From Leptospira sp. (GTDB taxonomy: Bacteria > Spirochaetota > Leptospiria > Leptospirales > Leptospiraceae): a stretch of DNA of 5,324 bases. Positions 1-5,324 of this stretch are shown piece by piece. The translations under genes were made by a program, and so were the position numbers. The notes under the pieces are model-generated. The model was not told the origin of the DNA and ran no database searches. It saw only the letters and a list, made by a program, of their open reading frames with translations. The number at the start of each line of letters is the position of its first letter. The first letter of the stretch is position 1. The stretch covers positions 2,316-7,639 of the forward strand of contig JAIOQL010000324.1 in NCBI GenBank assembly GCA_021413405.1, in the 5' to 3' direction.

Positions 1-105
1 CGTTTTCAGAAACATATTCAGAATTGCTGCAGCGCGTCGGGCAGAAATTTCAGGATTGAACAGAACCGGAAGGGAATCCTGATGTTTCTCTTTTACGTTT
101 GACAT
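1..105 (-). CDS. Partial unknown protein, N-terminal 35 residues
   Basis: Reading the minus strand from the ATG at 105-103 gives 35 open codons to the window edge, starting MSNVKEKHQDSLPVLF and continuing with a basic, alanine-rich stretch (SARRAAAILNMF). The start has no signal peptide or membrane segment, so a cytoplasmic protein is likely. A short purine stretch, AAAGAG, lies almost against the ATG on the minus strand, which is closer than an ideal Shine-Dalgarno. A weak minus-strand promoter pair can be drawn (TTGATT at 149-144, AATATT at 126-121, 17 bp apart), which would sit inside the start of the divergent membrane-protein gene. I do not recognise the family from this fragment. The codon use looks like real coding sequence, but so short an open frame could still be fortuitous. 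Confidence 0.5.
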   Translation of the reverse strand, partial: MSNVKEKHQDSLPVLFNPEISARRAAAILNMFLKT

Positions 106-111
106 ACTCTT

Positions 112-117
112 TATAAT
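112..117 (+). promoter_or_regulatory. Possible -10 box for the membrane-protein gene
   Basis: The hexamer TATAAT matches the sigma-70 -10 consensus exactly. It lies in the 35-bp gap between two divergent genes and would place transcription start near 124, giving a leader of about 16 nt. No good -35 hexamer is found 16-18 bp upstream; the TTGACA at 99-104 is only 7 bp away, too close to pair with it. The call rests on the -10 match alone in AT-rich DNA. Confidence 0.3.
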
Positions 118-140
118 AGCAATATTGTTTTAGTACTTTA

Positions 141-1967
141 ATGAATCAACATCTAAAAAATCCCGGGTTTAAAGATGGAAATCTGCCAAAAAAAATATCG
201 TTATATATACTAACGGCTGTTCAGTTAGTTTTAATAATATACTCCCTGCTTAATTTGTACGAAAAGTTCGATTCTCTTTGTCCCAATAAAGAATTTATTA
301 CCTGGGATCCTTCGCTCAGGTTCATTACAACCCTGCAAATGATGGATAATATCCGGCAATTCCGGATTGGGCAATTCTTCTTTCAGATTTTAGATTCCCC
401 AACCTGGCCGGTTCTCAGGAACCTGATCCAGGTAGCAGTTTTTTTTATTACGGAACCATCACAAATCATTGATATAAGAATAACTTTCGCTACTTTCATT
501 GTGTTGATTCTGGTGTCCGGGCTACTGATCTATTCGGAAGAAAGAAGAAAAAGTGCATATTTAAATCTGATTCTGATTTTCATAGGCTGGAATCTGATTT
601 TGCATTCTCCTGTGCTTCTTGTTTATGGATTTTCCGGGATGCTTGAAATACAGGGGGCAGTTTTCTTTCTTCTTTCCGTTTATTTCACTGCAAATTTTTA
701 TTTGAAAAATGATTTTTTGACAAAGTTTTCAAACAGGATTTTTTTTCTTCTTTCGGTCACGGGATTATTTCATTCAAAATACCCATATGGATATTTGTAT
801 ATTTTTTCACTCGTAATTTTTGAGGCATTCACCAGCCCTCAGGTTTTCTATTCATACGTGATACGATACTTTTCCTATTTCCGGAATGCAGCAAGGAAAA
901 ATCCACGGCTATTCGTTATCCTGATTCTGGGTGTATCACTATTCCTTCCTGAATCTTTGTTGTACGGAAAGTCTAAAAAATATATAAGGTATGTCATAGT
1001 TCTTTTAATGGTTCTCGATTTTTTTATCTATTTTTTGAAACAAAAGAAAGAACTGACAAAACTTGGTTTTGAAAAATTAAACTTTTTGGTCGGGTGGATT
1101 TTTCTTCCGGTGATCGGCTGGGTCCTGATCCATCCTGACCGGTTTTCAAGTTCCGGAAGTACAATTTCACACGTTCAGTCTGAGGGTCATGCGATAGGCG
1201 AAGCAGTAAGCGCTTTCGATTATTACATGGTTTTTTTCAGGGAAATGATTTTGAATTCATTTTCAGATCCCGTTACGAGCGGAGCCCTGTTTATCATACT
1301 ATGTATTTCTTTTTGCGGCGGGCTCATTCTGTTTCTCCGGAAAAAAGAATTATCGAGACATTTTATTTACAGTTTTTTCATAATGCTTTCTGTTCTGATA
1401 TTAACCTTTCTGACGCCAAACCATCAGGCGAGGCATATTTATCATCTGTATCCTGCTATTGTAATGGTTGCACTTTGTTTTATCTCCTATATTTTTTATG
1501 AAAAAAGTAAACTGGCTGCCATTGCGATTCTACTTTTTTTTGGTATTCTTTGCGGCTCGTTTTTTGTGAATTTCAATAGATCGCTCGATAAAACAACCCT
1601 TTGTTTTTCCGGAACGGATAGATCAGCATATGCCCTGCCTTTATGGGCAGCGCCCAAGACGGGCGAAAATCTTTCGGGAAACACAATTTTTATAAATGAT
1701 ATTGATCCTGAATATGTCAATCGCGCGGATTCTGAATTATTGCTGAACATTCAGGCATACAATCGTCACATAAAGATCATGACGAACCCGAAAAAATTCA
1801 GATCCATTGAAGGATACAGTGAGCTGATCTTTCTCAGTAATAGTTGTAAGCAGAATTCTGAATTATTGAAATTTCAGCAGATTTTTGGTCAGCAGGTCAA
1901 ATTAAATCCGGGAAAAGAGATAATCTCAGAACTAGGTTGCATCCGGTTTTATGGTTTGCAAAGATAG
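141..1967 (+). CDS. Polytopic membrane protein, putative GT-C-type glycosyltransferase
   Basis: This 608-residue protein appears to have about 12-13 membrane segments (roughly residues 20-39, 112-131, 139-158, 163-187, 198-230, 257-275, 282-299, 314-331, 380-399, 408-425, 433-453 and 457-474), followed by a soluble tail of about 130 residues (475-608). The large loop after the first segment contains WDPSLRF (Asp56), in the place where GT-C enzymes keep a catalytic acidic residue. HSKYPYG (211-217) resembles the tKyP-like segment, and RHIYHLYPAI (431-440) the RYxxPLYP-like segment, of PMT/ArnT-like proteins. Members of that fold move sugars from lipid-phosphate carriers onto lipids, glycans or proteins on the outer face of the inner membrane. 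Substrate cannot be guessed and no other glycan gene is nearby. The ATG at 141 is the first possible start after an in-frame TAG at 117-119, but it has no Shine-Dalgarno. The fold assignment is inference; the membrane topology is clear. Confidence 0.85.
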   Translation: MNQHLKNPGFKDGNLPKKISLYILTAVQLVLIIYSLLNLYEKFDSLCPNKEFITWDPSLRFITTLQMMDNIRQFRIGQFFFQILDSPTWPVLRNLIQVAVFFITEPSQIIDIRITFATFIVLILVSGLLIYSEERRKSAYLNLILIFIGWNLILHSPVLLVYGFSGMLEIQGAVFFLLSVYFTANFYLKNDFLTKFSNRIFFLLSVTGLFHSKYPYGYLYIFSLVIFEAFTSPQVFYSYVIRYFSYFRNAARKNPRLFVILILGVSLFLPESLLYGKSKKYIRYVIVLLMVLDFFIYFLKQKKELTKLGFEKLNFLVGWIFLPVIGWVLIHPDRFSSSGSTISHVQSEGHAIGEAVSAFDYYMVFFREMILNSFSDPVTSGALFIILCISFCGGLILFLRKKELSRHFIYSFFIMLSVLILTFLTPNHQARHIYHLYPAIVMVALCFISYIFYEKSKLAAIAILLFFGILCGSFFVNFNRSLDKTTLCFSGTDRSAYALPLWAAPKTGENLSGNTIFINDIDPEYVNRADSELLLNIQAYNRHIKIMTNPKKFRSIEGYSELIFLSNSCKQNSELLKFQQIFGQQVKLNPGKEIISELGCIRFYGLQR

Positions 1968-1971
1968 AATT

Positions 1972-2283
1972 TTATTTGATCTCGAAAAACTGATCGAGCA
2001 TTAGTTTTCTGAAAATTTCCCGGAGTTGCGGTCTCATATTTAAAATATGGATACAGATGTTTTGCTCTGCTGCTTTATTTCTGAATGAGAGCAGCTTTGA
2101 AATAACGAGGGAAGTAATCATATCCACTTCCTGGAGATCAATTTCTACCAGAGCCGGTTTTTTTTCGAGCACAGTATTCAATGAATTTCTAAGACTTTCA
2201 GGATTGATAGTGACTGCAGTTCTGCGGAGCTTTACAACGGTCGAGTGGCCGGTTTCAAGTATATCGATCTGTTCGATAGTCAT
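1972..2283 (-). CDS. STAS-domain protein, anti-sigma-factor antagonist-like
   Basis: The 103 residues make one STAS domain of ordinary SpoIIAA/RsbV length: an N-terminal beta pair (residues 5-26), helix 28-41, the central strand ALVEIDLQEVDMI (44-56), helix 60-74, strand NICIHILNM (75-83) and a final amphipathic helix. In this family a serine in the DSSG-like loop after the central strand is phosphorylated by an anti-sigma kinase to switch partner binding. Here that loop reads ITSLVIS: Ser58 is at the expected site, but the preceding Asp is Thr57 and the following Ser-Gly is Leu-Val. The start codon overlaps the stop of the upstream CNB gene by one base (TAATG) and has no Shine-Dalgarno, so translation is probably coupled to that gene. 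No kinase, phosphatase or sigma factor is in the window. The gene ends 4 bp from the convergent membrane-protein gene. Confidence 0.85.
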   Translation of the reverse strand: MTIEQIDILETGHSTVVKLRRTAVTINPESLRNSLNTVLEKKPALVEIDLQEVDMITSLVISKLLSFRNKAAEQNICIHILNMRPQLREIFRKLMLDQFFEIK

Positions 2284-3506
2284 TAGTTGGATTTTTTTGT
2301 CTGGATCTTATTATCCAGCTGAGCTTTTTTGCGATAGAAGTGAACCAGTTTTTCCAGTTCTGAAAGATCGGAGCTGCTAAGTTTTCCCTGGTCCAGTCTC
2401 AAAAATTTATTTTTCGAAATCAGATCAAGAACCAGGTTCTCGTCTTTTTGTTCCTGAAGCCCGACCATTTTTAAAATATCTTTGATTCCAATTTCAAAAT
2501 TGTAGTGCGTTTTCGGAGCGATCTTTGCCCTGTTTTTCTCAGCGAGAGTCAGTAGGGTATCGCAAATCCTTCCTTGCGGATCTTTTATCATCAGGTTCGC
2601 GAGCTGTTTGTATGCAATCCAGATTCTTTCGGAAAGTAGTGTGATCAGCCGGCTTGCAAGTTGCGGTTGTGCTTTCACCATTCCTTCGAAGTTTGCTTTA
2701 TTAATTGCAAGCAGCTCAACGTCTCCCCATGCAACTGCTGAAGCGGAGCGAGGCTTATTATCCAGAATCGCCATCTCTCCGAATATATCTCCATTTTGCA
2801 AAACAGCAAGCATGACTTCATTGTTGTTCACAATCTTTGTTATTTTGACTTTTCCGTTCTGAATAATGTATAATTCTTTTCCCGGTTCATGCTCGAGGAA
2901 TATCATATTCGTATCTTTGTAGGATCTGTTGAATTTAGTTTCGTCGATTGGCGGAAGGGACATCGGCTGGTTTAATGATTGCAGTCTGAGTTTAACCTGT
3001 GTCGCATATTGTCCGTTCGGAAGATATTTTAAATAACTTTGATATGCATATGTTGCGTGTGGTTTGTTTCCCTGGGTAAAATAATATTCACCCATATTGA
3101 ATAGCTGGTTTGGATCTTCTTCTACTGCGTTCCGGAATGAAAGTCGCGTGATAGTCTGATCGAACTGCCGGAGTTTCATCGAGAAATACCGGATGATTTT
3201 CATCGCTACGGGAGTGTTCTTTTGAATCAGGGTTCCGAACTGATCATTGCTTACTGAGATCAGTGAAACGTTAGTCAATGCAATTGCTGATTCAATTTGT
3301 GCATGCTGACTCATCGCAGCCACTACACCAAAAAAATCACCCGGTCCGATAACCTGATTAGGATCTTCCCCTACGACCGGATTCTCCCTTCCAACCTTTA
3401 CTTTTCCATCACGGACAATATAGAAATTGTATGCCTCTTTCTTGCCTTCTACGATTACGTAGGAGTTTGCTGTATAATTGACCATTTGAAATGAGCCGTT
3501 GGACAT
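2283..3506 (-). CDS. Tandem cyclic-nucleotide-binding-domain protein, CRP-like
   Basis: The 407-residue soluble protein has, in order: a first CNB domain (about 8-120), a TPR-like helical pair (about 132-178, with NMGEYYFTQGN and HATYAYQSYLKYLPN), a second CNB domain (about 188-300) and a winged-helix-like region (about 310-388). The second CNB domain carries an intact phosphate-binding cassette, FGEMAILDNKPRSAS (242-256). Its Glu244 would bind ribose and Arg253 the cyclic phosphate, at the nine-residue spacing seen in protein kinase A. The first domain has FFGVVAAMS (58-66) at that place, with no Glu and no matching Arg, so it probably does not bind nucleotide in the usual way. The C-terminus follows the CRP pattern (ICDTLLTLAEK, then IKDILKMVGL), but the segment in the recognition-helix position, QEQKDENLVLDL, is acidic. 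ATG 3506 is the first standard start after an in-frame stop at 3560-3558; Met8 is an alternative. It forms an overlapping pair with the STAS gene. Confidence 0.9.
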   Translation of the reverse strand: MSNGSFQMVNYTANSYVIVEGKKEAYNFYIVRDGKVKVGRENPVVGEDPNQVIGPGDFFGVVAAMSQHAQIESAIALTNVSLISVSNDQFGTLIQKNTPVAMKIIRYFSMKLRQFDQTITRLSFRNAVEEDPNQLFNMGEYYFTQGNKPHATYAYQSYLKYLPNGQYATQVKLRLQSLNQPMSLPPIDETKFNRSYKDTNMIFLEHEPGKELYIIQNGKVKITKIVNNNEVMLAVLQNGDIFGEMAILDNKPRSASAVAWGDVELLAINKANFEGMVKAQPQLASRLITLLSERIWIAYKQLANLMIKDPQGRICDTLLTLAEKNRAKIAPKTHYNFEIGIKDILKMVGLQEQKDENLVLDLISKNKFLRLDQGKLSSSDLSELEKLVHFYRKKAQLDNKIQTKKSN

Positions 3507-3573
3507 GTCTAAGTATCTGTTTTCAAAGTATTTGGATTTTTCAAATGAAATTGCATATTAAATAAGAAAATAT

Positions 3574-3602
3574 ATTTCACCGTATGCTAAATTATCGGTC
3601 AA
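3574..3602 (-). promoter_or_regulatory. Possible promoter for the CNB-STAS pair
   Basis: On the minus strand TTGACC (3602-3597) is followed after exactly 17 bp by TGAAAT (3579-3574). These match the -35 and -10 consensus at five and four of six positions. The predicted start of transcription near 3567 leaves about 60 nt before the ATG at 3506. The pair lies in the 135-bp gap behind the TPR gene, which suggests that the CNB-STAS pair has its own promoter in addition to any read-through. The region is AT-rich, so a chance match is quite possible. Confidence 0.4.
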
Positions 3603-3641
3603 TTTAAGGGTAGAATTTCAATACAATATAAAAAAATGCAG

Positions 3642-4163
3642 CTATTGACCGGATTCTTCTTCCGTTATTTGGATCAGCCTTAGTTCCAGGTCGGCTTCTT
3701 GCGCCAATTTGACAGAATATACCTGGGCCTTTATATCTTCGAATACTTTTCTGGCATCTTTTATCTTTCCTGTTCTTGCCATATAACGGGCTGCAGAAAG
3801 ATATCCCGAAAGCCCTTCTTCGGTAATCGGACTGGATTTATAAAGCCTCATTTCTGCATCAATCGCCCGATCAATCCGGTCAATTTTCCGGTAGGCATCA
3901 CTGAGAAGTTTATAAGATTTGAGCATAGAAGGATGATCCCTAAAAAGCAACTGAAAATCCTTAACTTTTTCGATACAGGCACCATACAGTCCATCCGCAA
4001 AATATTCTTTGGCCTGATTCATGTATATTTCGCCTTGAGAAATGCTTTCTGTTCGATTTACTTTTTCAAATTCTCCTTCCGCCACAACAGGAAAAAAACC
4101 GGCAAATGTCAGGGAAAGGATCAGGGCCGAAGACAAAGACTTCATGAGTCTATTATCTTGCAT
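3642..4163 (-). CDS. Exported TPR-like repeat protein
   Basis: The 173-residue product begins with a signal peptide: a basic start (MQDNRLMKS), a hydrophobic core (LILSLTFAGFF, 14-24) and a likely signal peptidase I site after Val-Val-Ala (26-28). There is no lipobox cysteine, so a soluble periplasmic protein is expected. The mature part is helical with about three TPR-like repeats: near 44-77 (MNQAKEYFADGLYGACIEK), 78-110 (SYKLLSDAYRKIDRIDRAID) and 115-147 (YLSAARYMARTGKIKDARKV). Such repeats usually form protein-protein scaffolds; no partner can be named. Met7 (ATG 4145-4143) would give a more typical signal peptide starting MKSLSS, and neither start has a Shine-Dalgarno, so the true start is uncertain. 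An in-frame TGA about ten codons upstream of Met1 rules out a longer form. It is divergent from the AraC gene and lies upstream of the CNB-STAS pair on the same strand. Confidence 0.82.
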   Translation of the reverse strand: MQDNRLMKSLSSALILSLTFAGFFPVVAEGEFEKVNRTESISQGEIYMNQAKEYFADGLYGACIEKVKDFQLLFRDHPSMLKSYKLLSDAYRKIDRIDRAIDAEMRLYKSSPITEEGLSGYLSAARYMARTGKIKDARKVFEDIKAQVYSVKLAQEADLELRLIQITEEESGQ

Positions 4164-4220
4164 AAAACAAATTCATTTGAGATATTTTTTATTGTTTTCC
4201 CAAAATTTGAAGGTATTTGT

Positions 4221-4226
4221 ATTATA
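4221..4226 (-). promoter_or_regulatory. -10 box of the TPR-gene promoter
   Basis: The minus strand reads TATAAT, a perfect -10 match, which predicts transcription starting near 4214 and a leader of about 50 nt before the ATG at 4163. No good -35 stands at 16-18 bp; the closest TTG-type hexamer (TTGCAA, at 4253-4248) is 21 bp away. The -35 position is instead occupied by the palindromes at 4240-4255, which fits a promoter that depends on, or is blocked by, a regulator. The promoter function is inferred. Confidence 0.45.
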
Positions 4227-4239
4227 TTTTAAAATAGGG

Positions 4240-4255
4240 AATCGCGATTGCAATC
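4240..4255. promoter_or_regulatory. Two interlocked 10-bp palindromes, candidate operator
   Basis: AATCGCGATT (4240-4249) and GATTGCAATC (4246-4255) are each perfect 10-bp palindromes and share four bases. They are among the few GC-containing stretches in an otherwise AT-rich divergent intergenic region and lie over the -35 position of the TPR-gene promoter, about 85 bp before the AraC start. A binding site for a dimeric regulator is a reasonable reading. AraC-type proteins more often use direct repeats, so the binder need not be the neighbouring AraC protein. Confidence 0.4.
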
Positions 4256-4339
4256 AGAAAGTCGGTTTTTCCGTACGAATTCTTTGCGTTATATAGGGAA
4301 ATAGATACCTGTTCAACTGTCTGATGGAATAAAATTAAA

Positions 4340-5089
4340 ATGGAGATTCCGCTTGATCCGCTGCTAAGGCCTTTTATAAAAAGAATCGTAATCCAGGAAA
4401 ATTCTTTAGCAAATACATATAAAATTCTTCCGGATACATCGGTTGTAATAGGTTTTCAGTTAAAAGGAAAGATCGCTGTTTGCGAAGCAGACGGTACAAC
4501 TCGTGGTCTTGCTACCGCCGGAGTAACAGGAATTCTTGACAAGTATAGAATATTTCAGAGTAAGCCCGGAACATCATCCTTAATCATATCTTTTCAGGAA
4601 ACGGGTGCAGCCAATTTTTTTCGCGAACCACCCTCTGAATTCTTTTCACAAAGTATAGCATTGTCTGATCTCGGATCCAGGTATTCCGAAATCGAAGAAA
4701 AAATTATGGAAAGTCCGGAAGAAAAAAGGTATGAAGCGATTAATGGGATACTGCTTTCAATTTTGGATCGGAAAAAACAGGATCTTATTGTAAAATCAGC
4801 TATAGAAAAAATAAAGAATCCAAAAGGAAATCTCCGTATTTCGGAAATTGCAAAAGAACTGAACATAAGCAAACGTCAGCTGGAAAGAAGATTTCTTACC
4901 GCTGTTGGCGTTAGCCCGAGAAAATTTTCAAGTATTTTGAGATTCAGGGAAACCCTGGGAATGAAATTAATAGGTAAGAATTTTCAGGATATTGTTTTTG
5001 ATTGCGGGTATTTTGATCAGGCGCATTTTATAAATGAATTTAAATATATGACCGGTCTTTCTCCCGAAAAATTTTTCATGGATTTGTAA
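4340..5089 (+). CDS. AraC-family transcriptional regulator
   Basis: The 249-residue protein has the AraC arrangement: an N-terminal sensory domain (about 1-150) and a C-terminal pair of helix-turn-helix motifs. The first is LRISEIAKELNISKRQLERRF (165-185), with the recognition helix SKRQLERRF; the second is FQDIVFDCGYFDQAHFINEF (215-234), followed by the family signature GLSPEKF (239-245). The N-terminal part, with LRPFIKRIVIQE near the start, ILPDTSVVIGFQ at 29-40 and a region ending in LIISFQETGAANFF, resembles the sensory domain of DUF6597-type AraC proteins; its ligand is unknown. ATG 4340 is the first start after an in-frame TGA at 4322-4324, but it lacks a Shine-Dalgarno. The gene is divergent from the TPR gene and is followed after 83 bp by a hemerythrin-like gene on the same strand; either neighbour is a plausible target, as is its own promoter. 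Confidence 0.93.
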   Translation: MEIPLDPLLRPFIKRIVIQENSLANTYKILPDTSVVIGFQLKGKIAVCEADGTTRGLATAGVTGILDKYRIFQSKPGTSSLIISFQETGAANFFREPPSEFFSQSIALSDLGSRYSEIEEKIMESPEEKRYEAINGILLSILDRKKQDLIVKSAIEKIKNPKGNLRISEIAKELNISKRQLERRFLTAVGVSPRKFSSILRFRETLGMKLIGKNFQDIVFDCGYFDQAHFINEFKYMTGLSPEKFFMDL

Positions 5090-5101
5090 ATTTTTTCATG
5101 G
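5069..5101 (+). repeat. Imperfect 19-bp tandem duplication at the end of the AraC gene
   Basis: AAATTTTTCATGG (5069-5081) is repeated as AAATTTTTTCATGG (5088-5101), with starts 19 bp apart and one extra T in the second copy; similarity continues for a few more bases. The second copy begins with the last two bases of the AraC stop codon. It looks like a small slippage duplication at the 3' end of the gene and lies within the spacer before the hemerythrin-like gene. No function is evident. Confidence 0.55.
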
Positions 5102-5157
5102 GATGTCGCATTTTTCCAATACGAATCCATTTCCCCGTGCTAAATTTGATATATTAA

Positions 5158-5163
5158 AAGGAG
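5158..5163 (+). promoter_or_regulatory. Strong Shine-Dalgarno of the hemerythrin-like gene
   Basis: AAGGAG lies 9 nt before the ATG at 5173 and fixes that start. It is the only full-strength ribosome binding site found in the window. I could not identify a convincing promoter in the 83-bp gap before it. Confidence 0.85.
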
Positions 5164-5172
5164 ATTGTTTCA

Positions 5173-5324
5173 ATGGAAAGAATAGATCTGTTTCGAAAAG
5201 TACACAAAGGATTACGTAAAGCGATTATGGATTTTGCATACAAAGCAGGAACTACCAATTATCAAAATTCAGAAGAAATTGCTGAATTGAAATCGCAGGG
5301 AAAAGAAGTCTTTCATTTTTTGAA
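5173..5324 (+). CDS. Hemerythrin-like protein, N-terminal 50 residues
   Basis: The gene starts at ATG 5173 behind a strong Shine-Dalgarno and runs off the right edge after 50 complete codons. The protein begins MERIDLFRKVHKGLRKAIMD and continues through a polar stretch to KEVFHFL. The start matches the first helix of hemerythrin HHE-domain proteins, in which a His within an (I/V)HKxxR-type sequence (here His11) is a metal ligand. His48, in the expected second helix, would be another candidate. Hemerythrins bind a di-iron centre and are involved in oxygen, nitric oxide or iron handling in the cytoplasm. Most metal ligands lie beyond the window, so the assignment rests on the N-terminal pattern. 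It could be co-transcribed with, or regulated by, the AraC gene just upstream. Confidence 0.72.
   Translation, partial: MERIDLFRKVHKGLRKAIMDFAYKAGTTNYQNSEEIAELKSQGKEVFHFL

Noticed and set aside
99..117. Perfect TTGACA followed by perfect TATAAT on the plus strand
   Set aside because: Only 7 bp separate the hexamers, whereas a sigma-70 promoter needs about 17, so they cannot form one promoter; only the -10 was kept as a weak call.
1979..2001. CTCGA/TCGAG hairpin followed by a T-rich stretch as a terminator for the membrane-protein gene
   Set aside because: The stem is five base pairs with an 8-base loop, the T-run is short and displaced, and it lies inside the STAS coding region.
2057..2380. 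Plus-strand open frame across the STAS/CNB junction
   Set aside because: It lies opposite two well-supported genes and its product has no recognisable pattern.
3596..3651. Inverted repeat CGGTCAAT ... ATTGACCG
   Set aside because: Eight-base arms are separated by 40 bases, with one arm inside the end of the TPR gene; it is likely to be chance and has no clear role.
3630..3665. Terminator after the TPR gene (minus-strand T-run at 3636-3631)
   Set aside because: The only nearby stem (CGGA/TCCG) is four base pairs and more than ten bases from the T-run, so it is not a convincing intrinsic terminator.
3699..4232. Long plus-strand open frame opposite the TPR gene
   Set aside because: Its translation is rich in Phe, Ile and Cys with no domain pattern, while the opposite strand gives a signal peptide and TPR-like repeats; it is a shadow frame.
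5145..5159. TTGAT-N4-TAAAA as an FNR-like site before the hemerythrin-like gene
   Set aside because: Only the left half matches; the right half is poor and the region is AT-rich.

Overview
The window reads like a piece of chromosome from a spirochaete of the Leptospira type. This is a family-level guess from moderate-to-low GC and from the kinds of protein present: a tandem cyclic-nucleotide-domain protein, a lone STAS protein, an AraC-type regulator and a hemerythrin-like protein. No 16S, tRNA or other diagnostic gene is present to settle the taxonomy. I see no mobile element, CRISPR array, tRNA or rRNA.

Layout from left to right: (1) positions 1-105 hold the 5' end of a minus-strand gene that runs off the left edge. 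(2) Only 35 bp away, diverging from it, is a 608-residue polytopic membrane protein (141-1967, +) with features of GT-C-type glycosyltransferases. (3) It converges, 4 bp apart, on a minus-strand pair: a 407-residue two-CNB-domain, CRP-like protein (2283-3506) and a 103-residue STAS protein (1972-2283). The pair is joined by a one-base stop/start overlap (TAATG). (4) Upstream on the same strand, after a 135-bp gap, is a secreted TPR-like protein (3642-4163). (5) A 176-bp divergent intergenic region carries a perfect TATAAT box for the TPR gene and two interlocked perfect 10-bp palindromes. (6) An AraC-family regulator follows (4340-5089, +). (7) A hemerythrin-like gene with a strong Shine-Dalgarno begins at 5173 and runs off the right edge.

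The most coherent functional unit is the coupled CNB/STAS pair. One nucleotide-binding domain keeps the phosphate-binding-cassette residues and the other has lost them. The winged-helix-like C-terminus has an acidic rather than basic recognition helix. The STAS partner keeps a serine at the classical phosphorylation site but lacks the usual preceding Asp and following Gly. Together these suggest a signalling module that may work through protein contacts rather than as an ordinary CRP-type transcription factor, but this is inference.

The AraC regulator lies between the TPR gene and the hemerythrin gene and could control either. The palindromes beside the TPR promoter are the best candidate operator. 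Only the hemerythrin-like gene has a clear Shine-Dalgarno; most other starts in the window lack one.
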